From NCBI RefSeq assembly GCF_018474005.1, contig NZ_JAHCSH010000003.1, forward strand, positions 548,028-612,027: 64,000 nt of DNA. The letters are read 5' to 3'. The notes beneath the pieces were generated by a model, which searched no databases, was not told the origin of the DNA, and was given only the letters and a program-made list of their open reading frames with translations. Of this stretch, positions 43,354 to 52,076 are shown piece by piece (position 1 is the stretch's first letter; every line of letters starts with the position of its first letter). The position numbers and the translations under genes are program-made. Origin of the DNA: Curvibacter sp. CHRR-16 (GTDB taxonomy: Bacteria; Pseudomonadota; Gammaproteobacteria; Burkholderiales; Burkholderiaceae_C).

Positions 43354-43817
43354 TGCGGCAGCGGCAGTTTGCCGCTGCTTTTTATTTCTTCCATGACTGC
43401 GTAGGTTCGTGTTTCACGCACGCCAGGCAGTTGCCACAACACGGTGCCTGCAAAGGCGCGGTAAGCGGCCATATCGCTCATGCGCAGCTTGAGCAGGTAG
43501 TCAAACCCGCCCGCCACCATGTGGCATTCGATGATTTCATCGCGCACTTGCACGGCAGCTTTGAATTGGTCGAACACGTTGGGGGTGGTTTTGTCCAATA
43601 GCACTTCCACAAACACCATCATGCCCAAGCCCAATTTGAGTGGGTTTAGGCGAGCTTCGTAGCCCACGATGTACCCCTCTTTGGTCAGGCGTTGCACGCG
43701 GGCCAATACCGCAGTGGGTGACAGGCCCACCACTTCGGCCAGTTTCAGGTTGGTCAAACGACCATCCAGTTGTAGTTGCTGCAGGATGCGCAGGTCTATG
43801 CGGTCAAGGTTGTCCAT
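43350..43817 (-). CDS. Lrp/AsnC-family regulator of putA (PutR-like)
   Basis: A 155-residue Lrp-type regulator: helix-turn-helix in LDRIDLRILQQLQLDGRLTN and SPTAVLARVQRLTKEGYIVG, then a RAM ligand domain (VRDEIIECHMVAGGFDYLLK). ATG 43817 is the family start; the frame extends 11 codons upstream. It is divergent from putA across 240 bp with a palindrome between, the usual arrangement of proline-responsive PutR activators. Confidence 0.88.
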   Translation of the reverse strand: MDNLDRIDLRILQQLQLDGRLTNLKLAEVVGLSPTAVLARVQRLTKEGYIVGYEARLNPLKLGLGMMVFVEVLLDKTTPNVFDQFKAAVQVRDEIIECHMVAGGFDYLLKLRMSDMAAYRAFAGTVLWQLPGVRETRTYAVMEEIKSSGKLPLPH

Positions 43818-43990
43818 GGCAGCGTGTGGTGTTGCAGCGAAAAAATCCAACGACGTTTCCCATCGGTTGTTCCGAGTCTTTATGGGTAAAACGACTTTCT
43901 ATCCAATAAGGTTTTTGTTGGCAAGTACGTGCTTGTAACTTGTTTTTTTAACCGTTTTGCGCAAAGTAAAAATCTAAAAAATCAAAAACA

Positions 43991-44007
43991 ACTGAATTTA
44001 ATTCAGT
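43991..44007. promoter_or_regulatory. Lrp-type palindrome upstream of putA
   Basis: ACTGAATTTAATTCAGT is a perfect 17-bp palindrome (8-bp arms, one centre base) with the AT-rich core typical of Lrp/AsnC sites. It is 49 bp upstream of putA in an AT-rich region and 174 bp from the regulator gene. Confidence 0.65.
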
Positions 44008-44056
44008 GTAAAAAGCATAAATATGGCGGCATTGTTCAATTTGTAGGCCAATCGCT

Positions 44057-47000
44057 ATGACAAACCCTGTTGCAGACCCCGTGGTGCATTCGCTGCCCAG
44101 TCCTTTGCCGTCGGTTCTTTTGCCAACTCCGTACGAAGCGGAGTCACAGGCTGTCGCGCAGCGGCTACAACTGCTCGATGGCGCGCTGGCTTGGGATGGT
44201 GCCGCCCGCATGGCTTTGCCGTGGGTGCAGGCCGTACGCGACAACCCGCCACCGTTTTGGGCCATGGAGAGTTTGTTGCGGGAGTACCCCATCTCCAGCG
44301 TCGAGGGCTTGGCGTTGATGCGCTTGGCCGAAGCCTTGCTGCGCGTGCCCGATGCCGCCACGGCCTTGAGCCTGACAGCCGATCAACTTGGCCGCGCTGA
44401 CTTTGCGAGCGCCACTGCGGCGCACGACGCGCCCCCCGCACTGGCCCGCTTGAGCAACGTGGCCTTGCAGTGGGCCAAGCACTGCTTACCCGAACCGGGC
44501 AATGCAGACCAAGCATCGCTGTGGCGGCGTATGGGCGGGCGCACGGTGGTGGTGGCAGCGCTGCGTGCCGTGCAGTTGCTGGGGCAGCAGTTCGTGCTGG
44601 GGCAAACCATGCCACTGGCATGGCAACAAGCCCAGCGCAGCCGCCAGCAGGCGCAGCAGCAGGGCAGTGCCAGCCTGCGTTACAGCTACGACATGCTGGG
44701 CGAGGGGGCTCGCACCGAGGCCGATGCGTTGCGCTACCTGCAGCACTATGAAGACGCCATTGGCTTTATCGCGGCGCACACCGATGGCACCGTTGCGCCA
44801 ACGGATAAAGATGGCATTTCCATCAAGCTCAGTGCGCTCTACCCGCGCTACGAAGCGGCGCAGCACCAGCAGGTCATGCAAGTGCTGGTGCCCCGCGTGT
44901 GGGGACTGTGCGGGTTGGCAGCGCGGGCCAACATCAACCTCACCTTGGATGCAGAGGAGGTAGACAGGCTGGAGCTGTCACTGCAGGTGCTTGATGCACT
45001 GCTGGCGCGCGTGGCGCAGCAGCACCCGCAGTGGTGCGGTTTGGGGCTGGCGCTGCAGGCTTACCAAACCCGCTCACTGGCGCTGGTGCGCCAAGTCATC
45101 ACCATGGCGCGGCGTTACCGGGTACGCCTCATGTGCCGCTTGGTCAAAGGGGCGTACTGGGATGCGGAGGTCAAACGCGCCCAAGAGCTGGGCTTGCCGC
45201 ACTACCCGGTGTTCACGCACAAAAGCCATACCGATGCCTCTTACCTGGCCTGCGCCCGGGTGTTGCTGGCCGCGCCCGATGCGGTCTATCCCCAATTCGC
45301 CACACACAACGCGGCCACTATCGCCGCGCTGCTGCAATTGGCCGCGCAGAGCAGCACGGTGGCGCAAGCGGAGCAACTCACCGGCAGCCCAGCCCAGCCG
45401 CTGCCCAGCGGCCACAACCCTTGGCCGCGCCGCTTGGAATTGCAGCGCCTGCACGGCATGGGTGAAGGCGTGTACCGCGAAGTGCTGCGCGACCCGCTGT
45501 TGGTGTGCCGCGTGTACGCCCCCGTGGGAGCGCACCGCGACTTGCTGGCCTATCTCGTGCGCCGTTTGCTGGAAAACGGGGCCAACTCCAGTTTTGTGCA
45601 CCAACTGGCCGACACCGCCGTGCCGCCTGAACGGCTGCTGGCCAGTCCGCTGCAACTGCAGCCCGATGCCAAGCTGCCGCTGCCCGATTCGCTGTACGGG
45701 CCTGTGCACGAACCTGCCCAGTCCAGCGCGGGTAGCACTCGGGCTCGGCGCAACAGCGCAGGCCTGGACTTGACCCAGCCCGGCGATGTGCAACCCTTGC
45801 TCGACGCCTACGCCCAGTGCAGATTGGAAGACTATCCCTTCGATTCAGAAGAATTGGCCGCTAGCGCTTATGCAGCAAGCTGGAAGTGCTATCAAAAGTG
45901 GAGCAAAACACCCGTGCATCAGCGCGCTGATGCCTTGCTGTTCGCCGCCGATGCGCTGCAGGCTGAATTGCCGCAGTGGTGCGCCCTGTTGGTGAAGGAG
46001 GCCCACAAAACCTGGGGCGATGCGGTGGCCGAGGTGCGAGAGGCCATCGACTTCTTGCGCTACTACGCTGCGCAGGCCGTACCCCTGATGCAAGCGCAAG
46101 CGTGCCCAGCGCTGGAGCCTGCATGGCAAACCCAGTACGGCGCGCAGTGGTTTGGCCTGACTGGTGAGCACAACACGCTCACCCTGCGCCCCCGTGGTGT
46201 GTGGGTGTGCATCAGCCCGTGGAATTTCCCGCTGGCTATTTTTATGGGGCAGGTGGCTGCGGCCTTGGTCACGGGCAATACGGTGCTGGCCAAACCCGCT
46301 GAACAAACCCCGCGCATCGCCCGCAAAGCGGTGCAACTGCTGCATGCCAGTGGCGTGCCTGAGCCCGCAGTGCAACTGCTGCATGGCCCGGGCGAGACGG
46401 TGGGCGCAGCATTGGTGGCGCTGCCCGGCGTGGCCGGGGTGGTGTTCACGGGCTCCACGCAGGTGGCCAAAACCATCCAGCGCACGCTGGCGGCCAAAGA
46501 GGGCCCCATCGTCCCGCTGATTGCCGAGACCGGGGGGCTCAACGCCATGGTGGTCGATAGCAGCGCCCTGCCCGAGCAGGTGGTCGATGCGGTGGTGCAA
46601 AGCGCTTTTCGTTCAGCCGGGCAGCGCTGTTCTGCGCTGCGTGTGCTGTGCGTGCACGAGGCCATTGCCGACGATGTGCTGCCCATGCTGCGCGGTGCCC
46701 TGCAAACGCTGGTGCTGGGCGACCCGGCGCACTTGGCCACCGATGTGGGCCCGCTCATCGACGGGCAGGCCTACGCCCGTGCATGCCAGCAGTTGCAAGC
46801 CTATGGGGTGCACATTTTGGAAGAAAAAATGGCTACGGAGCTTGATGGTATTGCTATGAAAGCTATCAAAACCATAGCAAACATGCTGCCGCCGCAGTTG
46901 ATTGAGATCGACTCGCTGCAGCAGGTGCGCGAGGAAATTTTTGCCCCCGTGCTGTTGGTGCTGCGCTGGCGTGGCGATCCCTTGGCCATGATTGAGCAGA

Positions 47001-47275
47001 TCAATGCGCTGGGCTATGGCCTCACGCTGGGCATCCACACCCGCATAGACAGCCGCGCTGCTGCCATGGCGGCGGCAGCGCGCGTGGGCAATGTGTACGT
47101 GAACCGCAACATGATTGGTGCCGTCGTGGGTGTGCAGCCCTTTGGTGGCGAGGGCCTGTCTGGCACCGGCCCCAAGGCCGGGGGGCCGCATTACCTGCTG
47201 CGCTTTTGCACCGAGCAGACCGTGACCATCAACACCACGGCGGCTGGAGGCAACGCGGCCTTGCTGGCGGGTTAG
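44057..47275 (+). CDS. putA: bifunctional proline dehydrogenase / P5C dehydrogenase PutA
   Basis: A 1072-residue two-enzyme protein that oxidises proline to glutamate. The FAD-dependent PRODH barrel spans about 60-520 ([37 protein letters not shown], and [20 protein letters not shown]). The ALDH half spans about 600-1060 ([19 protein letters not shown], base Glu in [20 protein letters not shown], catalytic Cys in [15 protein letters not shown]). There is no N-terminal ribbon-helix-helix, so it is not a self-regulating trifunctional PutA; the divergent Lrp-type gene presumably regulates it. Two short repeat-like segments are embedded in frame (about residues 600-616 and 922-941). Confidence 0.95.
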   Translation: MTNPVADPVVHSLPSPLPSVLLPTPYEAESQAVAQRLQLLDGALAWDGAARMALPWVQAVRDNPPPFWAMESLLREYPISSVEGLALMRLAEALLRVPDAATALSLTADQLGRADFASATAAHDAPPALARLSNVALQWAKHCLPEPGNADQASLWRRMGGRTVVVAALRAVQLLGQQFVLGQTMPLAWQQAQRSRQQAQQQGSASLRYSYDMLGEGARTEADALRYLQHYEDAIGFIAAHTDGTVAPTDKDGISIKLSALYPRYEAAQHQQVMQVLVPRVWGLCGLAARANINLTLDAEEVDRLELSLQVLDALLARVAQQHPQWCGLGLALQAYQTRSLALVRQVITMARRYRVRLMCRLVKGAYWDAEVKRAQELGLPHYPVFTHKSHTDASYLACARVLLAAPDAVYPQFATHNAATIAALLQLAAQSSTVAQAEQLTGSPAQPLPSGHNPWPRRLELQRLHGMGEGVYREVLRDPLLVCRVYAPVGAHRDLLAYLVRRLLENGANSSFVHQLADTAVPPERLLASPLQLQPDAKLPLPDSLYGPVHEPAQSSAGSTRARRNSAGLDLTQPGDVQPLLDAYAQCRLEDYPFDSEELAASAYAASWKCYQKWSKTPVHQRADALLFAADALQAELPQWCALLVKEAHKTWGDAVAEVREAIDFLRYYAAQAVPLMQAQACPALEPAWQTQYGAQWFGLTGEHNTLTLRPRGVWVCISPWNFPLAIFMGQVAAALVTGNTVLAKPAEQTPRIARKAVQLLHASGVPEPAVQLLHGPGETVGAALVALPGVAGVVFTGSTQVAKTIQRTLAAKEGPIVPLIAETGGLNAMVVDSSALPEQVVDAVVQSAFRSAGQRCSALRVLCVHEAIADDVLPMLRGALQTLVLGDPAHLATDVGPLIDGQAYARACQQLQAYGVHILEEKMATELDGIAMKAIKTIANMLPPQLIEIDSLQQVREEIFAPVLLVLRWRGDPLAMIEQINALGYGLTLGIHTRIDSRAAAMAAAARVGNVYVNRNMIGAVVGVQPFGGEGLSGTGPKAGGPHYLLRFCTEQTVTINTTAAGGNAALLAG
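45858..45905. repeat. degenerate interspersed repeat inside putA (copy B)
   Basis: Reverse-complemented it carries TTTGATAGC, then GCATAAGCGCTAGCGGCC, the same ordered blocks as the copy at 8262-8335 (TTTGATGGC ... CAGCTTAT ... CTACAGGCC). It falls in the linker between the two enzymes (coding for [18 protein letters not shown]) and keeps the frame. Confidence 0.4.
46825..46880. repeat. hairpin-forming insert inside the putA ALDH domain (copy C)
   Basis: TTGCTATG (46851-46858) and CATAGCAA (46873-46880) form a perfect inverted repeat flanking AAAGCTATCAAAAC. The segment is AT-richer than its surroundings and encodes [16 protein letters not shown] between well-conserved ALDH blocks. It looks like an in-frame repeat insertion. 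Confidence 0.45.
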
Positions 47276-49200
47276 GCCAGTTTGAAAAAGCCCACCACCT
47301 GCATCAGGCGCTGGGCTTGCTCGGCCAAGTTCTTGGCCGCAGCGGATGACTCTTCCACCAGCGATGCATTGTGCTGCGTGGTGTCGTTGAGCTCAGCCAG
47401 TGCACCGCCCACTTGCTTGACGCTGTTGGATTGGTCCCGGCTGTCTTCGGTGATGGAGTGCATCATGTCGTGGATGCGCTGGGCGTTGGTCACGATGTCA
47501 TCTACCGTGGCACCGGCTTTGTCGGCCACCTCGGCACCGCGCTCCACTTGCTCGATGCTGCTGGTGATGAGTTGCTTGATCTCGCGGGCGGCCTCGGCAC
47601 TGCGCCCGGCCAAGGCGCGTACTTCGCTGGCCACCACGGCAAAGCCACGGCCTTGCTCACCAGCACGGGCAGCTTCTACCGCAGCGTTCAGGGCCAGGAT
47701 ATTGGTCTGGAATGCAATGCTGTCGATCACGCCAATGATGTCGGCAATTTTTTGTGAACTGCCGTGGATGGCGCGCATGGTGCTCACCACCTCGCCAATG
47801 GTTTGCCCGCCATCGCGCGCCACGTTGGCGTTGTTTTGCACGATGGTGGCTATCTCGGCCACGGTGCGGTTGCTGTGTTGCACTTTCTCGCCAATGGTGT
47901 GCATGGCTGCAGCCGTTTCTTCCAAGCTGCTGGCGGCGCTTTCGGTGCGGCTGGACAGGTCGGCGGCAGTGGAGGCAATTTCGCTGCTGGCATGGTTGAG
48001 TGTGCTGGCCTCTTGCAGGGTGCTGACGGCGATGTGCTTGAGTTTGTCCACCATGTGCGTCATGTTGTGCATCAGGTCGGCGGCTTCATCGCGCCCCCAC
48101 GGGATGGGTGGGGCGAGCAAATTGCCATCGGCAATGGCATCCAGATTGCGCGACACTTCGTCCAAGCCCCCCATCATCACGGTGTAGAAGGCCAGCATCA
48201 TGTACAGCGCCAGTGCGATGAAGCTGCCGCTGATGGTGAATTTGACGAGCAGCGCCCGACTGGCGCTGTCGCTGCGCTCTTGCAAGCGCTGCTCTAAGCG
48301 TTGCAAGATTTGTTGGTTGAGCTTGTGTGAGCTGTTCACACTCGCTTGGGCCACGGCGATGAAGGCCTCCGGTGCCATGCCCAAACTGCCGCTTAGGACT
48401 TGTTCGCGCAAGGCTGCGTCGAATTTTTCCCGGTCGCGATCCACGCCGGGCATGTCAAACTGGCTGCTAATGCTTTTGTCGCTCTCGATGGCAATGCCAT
48501 ACGAGTGCTCCACCTTCTCATCCACAAAGTCCAGCAAGGCGTGCTGTTGCCCGATCTCGGCTTGCAGTTCTGCAGGCAAGGCGTGTTCGCGCAGCACCAT
48601 GGTGCTCAAGGCCTGCAGGCGGCTGAGCATCTCGATTTGCTCAGGCCCCACCAGCACGCTGTAGTTCATGAGGTGGTATGTGTCCAGTTCGGGGTCGAGG
48701 GATAGCTGCGAGTTGTCAGCCACGTTTTGCGTCAGGGTGATCAACGCCTGCACAAAAGCGGTGTGGGCGCGGTAGGCATCGAGTGCCGGGGCATTGCTGG
48801 GCAGTTGCTGCAGCACGGCAAACGCTTTGTCAGCCGCTTGGAAGGAGGGGGCCGTTTGCAGCACCTCCCCCAGTTGTCGGTTGGTGCTTTGCAAGTCCTG
48901 CCATGCTTGGGAGGCTTTGGTTTTGGCGCTGTCTGGGTCGCGTTGCAGGATTGCCGCCATGCGCCAGTTTTGGGCTGCTACCAGCACAGCGTGGGCGCTT
49001 TGCACATAGTCCACGCCCAGTTGTTCGCTGTGGGTGAAGTCTTGCTGTTCTTGCGTGCCTTGCCACACTTGCCACAACAACATGACCAAGGGGATGAGAA
49101 ACAGTCCGGCAATGATGCTGGCTTTGCCCGGAAAACGCAGTTGGCGCAGTAAACGCACGCCGGGGGCCAACCAGCCGTGGTAGCGGAAAAAGTCTGTCAT
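47272..49200 (-). CDS. methyl-accepting chemotaxis protein
   Basis: A 642-residue chemoreceptor. TM1 is at about 26-47 ([20 protein letters not shown]), then a periplasmic domain of about 265 residues rich in helices, TM2 at about 312-336 ([17 protein letters not shown]), HAMP to about 395, and the MA signalling domain. The kinase-contact hairpin tip is [20 protein letters not shown], followed by [20 protein letters not shown]. The ligand cannot be told. It converges on putA with a 4-bp 3' overlap. No CheW-binding C-terminal pentapeptide tether is obvious. Confidence 0.93.
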   Translation of the reverse strand: MTDFFRYHGWLAPGVRLLRQLRFPGKASIIAGLFLIPLVMLLWQVWQGTQEQQDFTHSEQLGVDYVQSAHAVLVAAQNWRMAAILQRDPDSAKTKASQAWQDLQSTNRQLGEVLQTAPSFQAADKAFAVLQQLPSNAPALDAYRAHTAFVQALITLTQNVADNSQLSLDPELDTYHLMNYSVLVGPEQIEMLSRLQALSTMVLREHALPAELQAEIGQQHALLDFVDEKVEHSYGIAIESDKSISSQFDMPGVDRDREKFDAALREQVLSGSLGMAPEAFIAVAQASVNSSHKLNQQILQRLEQRLQERSDSASRALLVKFTISGSFIALALYMMLAFYTVMMGGLDEVSRNLDAIADGNLLAPPIPWGRDEAADLMHNMTHMVDKLKHIAVSTLQEASTLNHASSEIASTAADLSSRTESAASSLEETAAAMHTIGEKVQHSNRTVAEIATIVQNNANVARDGGQTIGEVVSTMRAIHGSSQKIADIIGVIDSIAFQTNILALNAAVEAARAGEQGRGFAVVASEVRALAGRSAEAAREIKQLITSSIEQVERGAEVADKAGATVDDIVTNAQRIHDMMHSITEDSRDQSNSVKQVGGALAELNDTTQHNASLVEESSAAAKNLAEQAQRLMQVVGFFKLA

Positions 49201-49319
49201 GCGCAGTCCAACGGTTTAAATAAAGACAAAAACATTTTTGGATGAAAAAGTGCGCTTAGGCGCAACGATTTGCAATGTAAATGTCGGTATTTACGGCTAT
49301 TGACAAATATTGACGCAAG

Positions 49320-49889
49320 TCAAAAGCGCCACCACGCCATGATGAACAGGGTGCAGCCCGCAGCCACGAAGTCGTCCAGCATGATGCCAATGCCGGTTTG
49401 CCACCAAGCCAGCCATGGGCGCTCGCTGCGCTGGTGGAATAAGCGGTCGGCCCAGCCTACTGGGCCGGGTTTGACGGCATCGAAAAAGCGAAACAGCACA
49501 AAAGCGGCCAACTGCTGTTGCCACGAGCAAGGGGTGATGAGCCAGAGCACCAGCCAGAACGCCAGTATCTCGTCTACCACCACAGCTGAAGGGTCGGCAT
49601 GGCCCAGCCATACCGCAGCCACGCTGCTCACCCACACGCCCAAGGGGATGCCCACGGCCATCACCATGGCCCAGTGCCCATCGCCCATGTGCGGGGCGCT
49701 GAGTGCGAAAACCACCCATGCCCACAGCGTGCCCACGGTGCCCGGTGCTTTGGGTGACAAGCCGCTGCCAAAACCCGTGGCCACGATGGTGGCCAGCCGC
49801 GCTAGCCATGCCGGTACACGGCTGGCAGTGTGGGCAGAGGGGGCGGTGGTATCGGCAGGGGGTGGGGTTTGTTCGGTGGCGCTGTGCAT
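49320..49889 (-). CDS. pgpA: phosphatidylglycerophosphatase A
   Basis: Removes phosphate from phosphatidylglycerol phosphate in the inner membrane. The 189-residue protein has a Pro/Thr/Ala-rich N-terminus, then the PgpA core: TGFGSGLSPKAPGTVGTLWA, VVVDEILAFWLVL (catalytic Asp/Glu), and FRFFDAVKPGPVGWADRLF. A late helix LDDFVAAGCTLFIMAWW closes it. It starts 8 bp after the thiL stop; the thiL-pgpA pair is conserved. Confidence 0.93.
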   Translation of the reverse strand: MHSATEQTPPPADTTAPSAHTASRVPAWLARLATIVATGFGSGLSPKAPGTVGTLWAWVVFALSAPHMGDGHWAMVMAVGIPLGVWVSSVAAVWLGHADPSAVVVDEILAFWLVLWLITPCSWQQQLAAFVLFRFFDAVKPGPVGWADRLFHQRSERPWLAWWQTGIGIMLDDFVAAGCTLFIMAWWRF

Positions 49890-49897
49890 GGCAAAGG

Positions 49898-50935
49898 TTA
49901 GCTGGCAAAGTGGTCAAAACTGCGGGCGCTGTGGGGTTGTACCTGTCCGTTGGCATGGCGCAAGCGCAGGCCGGATTCGGTCTCTATCTGCCCGATGCGG
50001 GTGACACGTGTGTGGCTGGCTGCTGCGGCAGCGGCAATGGCTCCGCGTTGCTGTGGGCTGGCGGTAAATACCAGCTCGTAATCATCGCCGCCGTGCAGGA
50101 TGCAGTCGAGCCATTGGGCTGACCAGTCTTTTTGATCGAATTCGGCCGTGGAGCCCGTGGAATAAGCTGAGGCCGCTATCAATTGCATAGCATCTTGCAG
50201 GTGCAAGGTGGCCCCTACGCCGCTGCGCTGCAGGATGTGGCCCAAGTCGCCAGCCAAGCCGTCGCTGATGTCGGCGGCGGCGTGGGCCAGTCCCCGCAGG
50301 GCTTGGCCCAGCGCCACGCGCGGCGTGGGCTGTTCCAGTCGGTGGCGGGCGTGGGCCAGCAGATCGTTGGGCAGCGCGGCGGGCAAACGGCCTTGCAGGG
50401 CACGCAGGGCCAGCGCTGCATCGCCCACATGGCCGCTGGCGTAGATATCGTCCCCCACTTGGGCCTGGTGGCGCAGCAGGGCTTGGCCCGGTGGCACTTG
50501 GCCCATGACGGTGATGCATATATTGAGCGGCCCGCGTGTGGTGTCGCCACCCATGAGCACGCAGCCATGTTCGCGAGCCAAGGCCAGCAAGCCACTGGCA
50601 AAAGCGTGCAGCCAGTCAGGGTTGGCCTCGGGCAGGGCCAGTGCCAGCGTGAAGGCGCGCGGTGTGGCACCACAGGCGGCCAGGTCGCTCAGGTTCACAG
50701 CCAAGGCTTTGTGGCCCAGCAGGGCGGGATCGACGTCGGCAAAGAAATGGCGACCACTGACCAGCATGTCGGTGCTGATGGCCCATTGCCAACCACTGGT
50801 ATCGGAATGCAACAAAGCGCAATCGTCTCCCACACCCAAAGCTACGGCGCTGTTGGCCGGAACGGGATGGTCGAAGTAGCGCCGTATGAGGGCGAATTCG
50901 CCCAAAGCGTCGGCCTTGCAAGTGGTGCCAGCCAT
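49898..50935 (-). CDS. thiL: thiamine-monophosphate kinase
   Basis: Phosphorylates TMP to thiamine diphosphate. The 345-residue protein has ALGVGDDCALL (metal/ATP loop), ISTDMLVSGRHFFADVDP, NLSDLAACGATPRAFTLALA, LMGGDTTRGPL, AAADISDGLAGDLGHIL and LHGGDDYELVF. It is 15-25 residues longer than usual, because a repeat-derived segment (about residues 247-272, IAASAYSTGSTAEFDQKD) is inserted just before GGDDYEL. It heads a minus-strand unit with pgpA. Confidence 0.93.
   Translation of the reverse strand: MAGTTCKADALGEFALIRRYFDHPVPANSAVALGVGDDCALLHSDTSGWQWAISTDMLVSGRHFFADVDPALLGHKALAVNLSDLAACGATPRAFTLALALPEANPDWLHAFASGLLALAREHGCVLMGGDTTRGPLNICITVMGQVPPGQALLRHQAQVGDDIYASGHVGDAALALRALQGRLPAALPNDLLAHARHRLEQPTPRVALGQALRGLAHAAADISDGLAGDLGHILQRSGVGATLHLQDAMQLIAASAYSTGSTAEFDQKDWSAQWLDCILHGGDDYELVFTASPQQRGAIAAAAAASHTRVTRIGQIETESGLRLRHANGQVQPHSARSFDHFAS
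50140..50205. repeat. degenerate interspersed repeat inside thiL (copy D)
   Basis: Reverse-complemented, this stretch reads GATAGCGGCCTCAGCTTATT then CCACGGGCTCCAC-GGCC. Copy A at 8262-8335 reads GATGGCTGTCACAGCTTATC then CCACGGGCTCTACAGGCC. About four fifths of positions agree by eye. It is coding, in frame, in a family-variable spot of ThiL. Confidence 0.6.
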
Positions 50936-50937
50936 CG

Positions 50938-51333
50938 TCAGTGCAGGGTACGCGGTGGGGTGCTGCCGCTGCTCAAGGCGTCGAGCACAAACAGTGGAAC
51001 GTCCACTTCAAAGCGCTCCCCGTCTTCGGCCACAAAGAAGTAGCTGCCGTGCATGGTGCCGGTAGGTGTGCTCAGTGGCACACCGCTGGTGTATTCGAAC
51101 GATTCGCCCGGTTGCAGCAGCGGTTGCTGCCCAATCACGCCCAAGCCTTTGACGCGTTCGGTCTTGCCTTCGGAGTTGTTCACACTCCAACTGCGCGCGA
51201 TCAATTGCGCAGCCACTTCGCCGACGTTGGTAATCGTTATCGTGTACGCAAATACATACAAGGATTCATCGGGGTTTGATTGTTCCGGGATATATTGCGG
51301 AACCGTCTCGATGTGGAATTGATATTTCGCCAT
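50938..51333 (-). CDS. apaG: ApaG (Co2+/Mg2+ efflux-associated) protein
   Basis: A 131-residue single-domain beta-sandwich of the DUF525/ApaG family: [40 protein letters not shown] and [20 protein letters not shown]. In enterobacteria loss of ApaG affects Co2+/Mg2+ balance; the mechanism is not known. ATG 51333 is the family start; the longer frame upstream is antisense to rpe. It is divergent from rpe by 31 bp. Confidence 0.92.
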   Translation of the reverse strand: MAKYQFHIETVPQYIPEQSNPDESLYVFAYTITITNVGEVAAQLIARSWSVNNSEGKTERVKGLGVIGQQPLLQPGESFEYTSGVPLSTPTGTMHGSYFFVAEDGERFEVDVPLFVLDALSSGSTPPRTLH

Positions 51334-51364
51334 AACGAGAAATGCTAACCGTGAATTTGACCCC

Positions 51365-52042
51365 ATGACATACCGAATCGCCCCATCCATCTTGTCCGCC
51401 GATTTTGCCCGTTTGGGTGACGAGGTGACCCAAGTGATTGCGGCCGGCGCAGACTGGATCCATTTTGACGTGATGGACAACCACTACGTGCCCAATCTGA
51501 CTTTTGGCCCCATGGTGTGCCAGGCCATTAAGCCCTATGCCAAACGTGTCGATGGCAGCCCCATCCCCGTGGATGTCCACCTGATGGTGCAGCCCGTGGA
51601 TGCTTTGGCAGCCGCTTTTGCACAAGCTGGGGCCGACTACATCAGCTTTCACCCCGAAGCCAGTGACCATGTGCACCGCAGCGTACAGGCCATCAAGGCC
51701 CACGGCGTCAAGGCAGGTTTGGTGCTCAATCCCGCCACGCCTTTGAGCATGCTGGACTGGGTGTTGGACGATCTGGATTTGGTGCTGATCATGAGCGTCA
51801 ACCCCGGCTTTGGTGGGCAGAGTTTCATTGACGCTGCTTTGCGCAAAATTGAGCAAGTGCGCCGCCTCATCGATGCCAGTGGCAAAGACATTCGCTTGGA
51901 GGTAGATGGCGGCATCAAGGTGGACAACATCCGCCGCGTGGCCGATGCAGGGGCCGATACCTTTGTGGCTGGTAGCGCTATCTTTGGCAAACCTGATTAC
52001 CGCGCCGTGGTGCAATCCATGCGCGAAGCATTGGCTACTTAG
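51365..52042 (+). CDS. rpe: ribulose-phosphate 3-epimerase
   Basis: Interconverts ribulose 5-phosphate and xylulose 5-phosphate. A 225-residue TIM barrel with all landmarks: [52 protein letters not shown] and [11 protein letters not shown] (metal and acid/base residues in HFDVMD, DVHLM and EVDGG). The rpe-gph-trpE order is conserved in related genomes. Here a c-di-GMP protein is inserted between rpe and gph. Confidence 0.96.
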   Translation: MTYRIAPSILSADFARLGDEVTQVIAAGADWIHFDVMDNHYVPNLTFGPMVCQAIKPYAKRVDGSPIPVDVHLMVQPVDALAAAFAQAGADYISFHPEASDHVHRSVQAIKAHGVKAGLVLNPATPLSMLDWVLDDLDLVLIMSVNPGFGGQSFIDAALRKIEQVRRLIDASGKDIRLEVDGGIKVDNIRRVADAGADTFVAGSAIFGKPDYRAVVQSMREALAT

Positions 52043-52076
52043 CTCGCGCCCAGCGGGCCTCACCACGCACTAGCGC

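Noticed and set aside
49201..49319. Possible sigma-28 promoter before the chemoreceptor gene
   Set aside because: A GCCGTAAA resembles the -10, but no -35 box lies at the required spacing.
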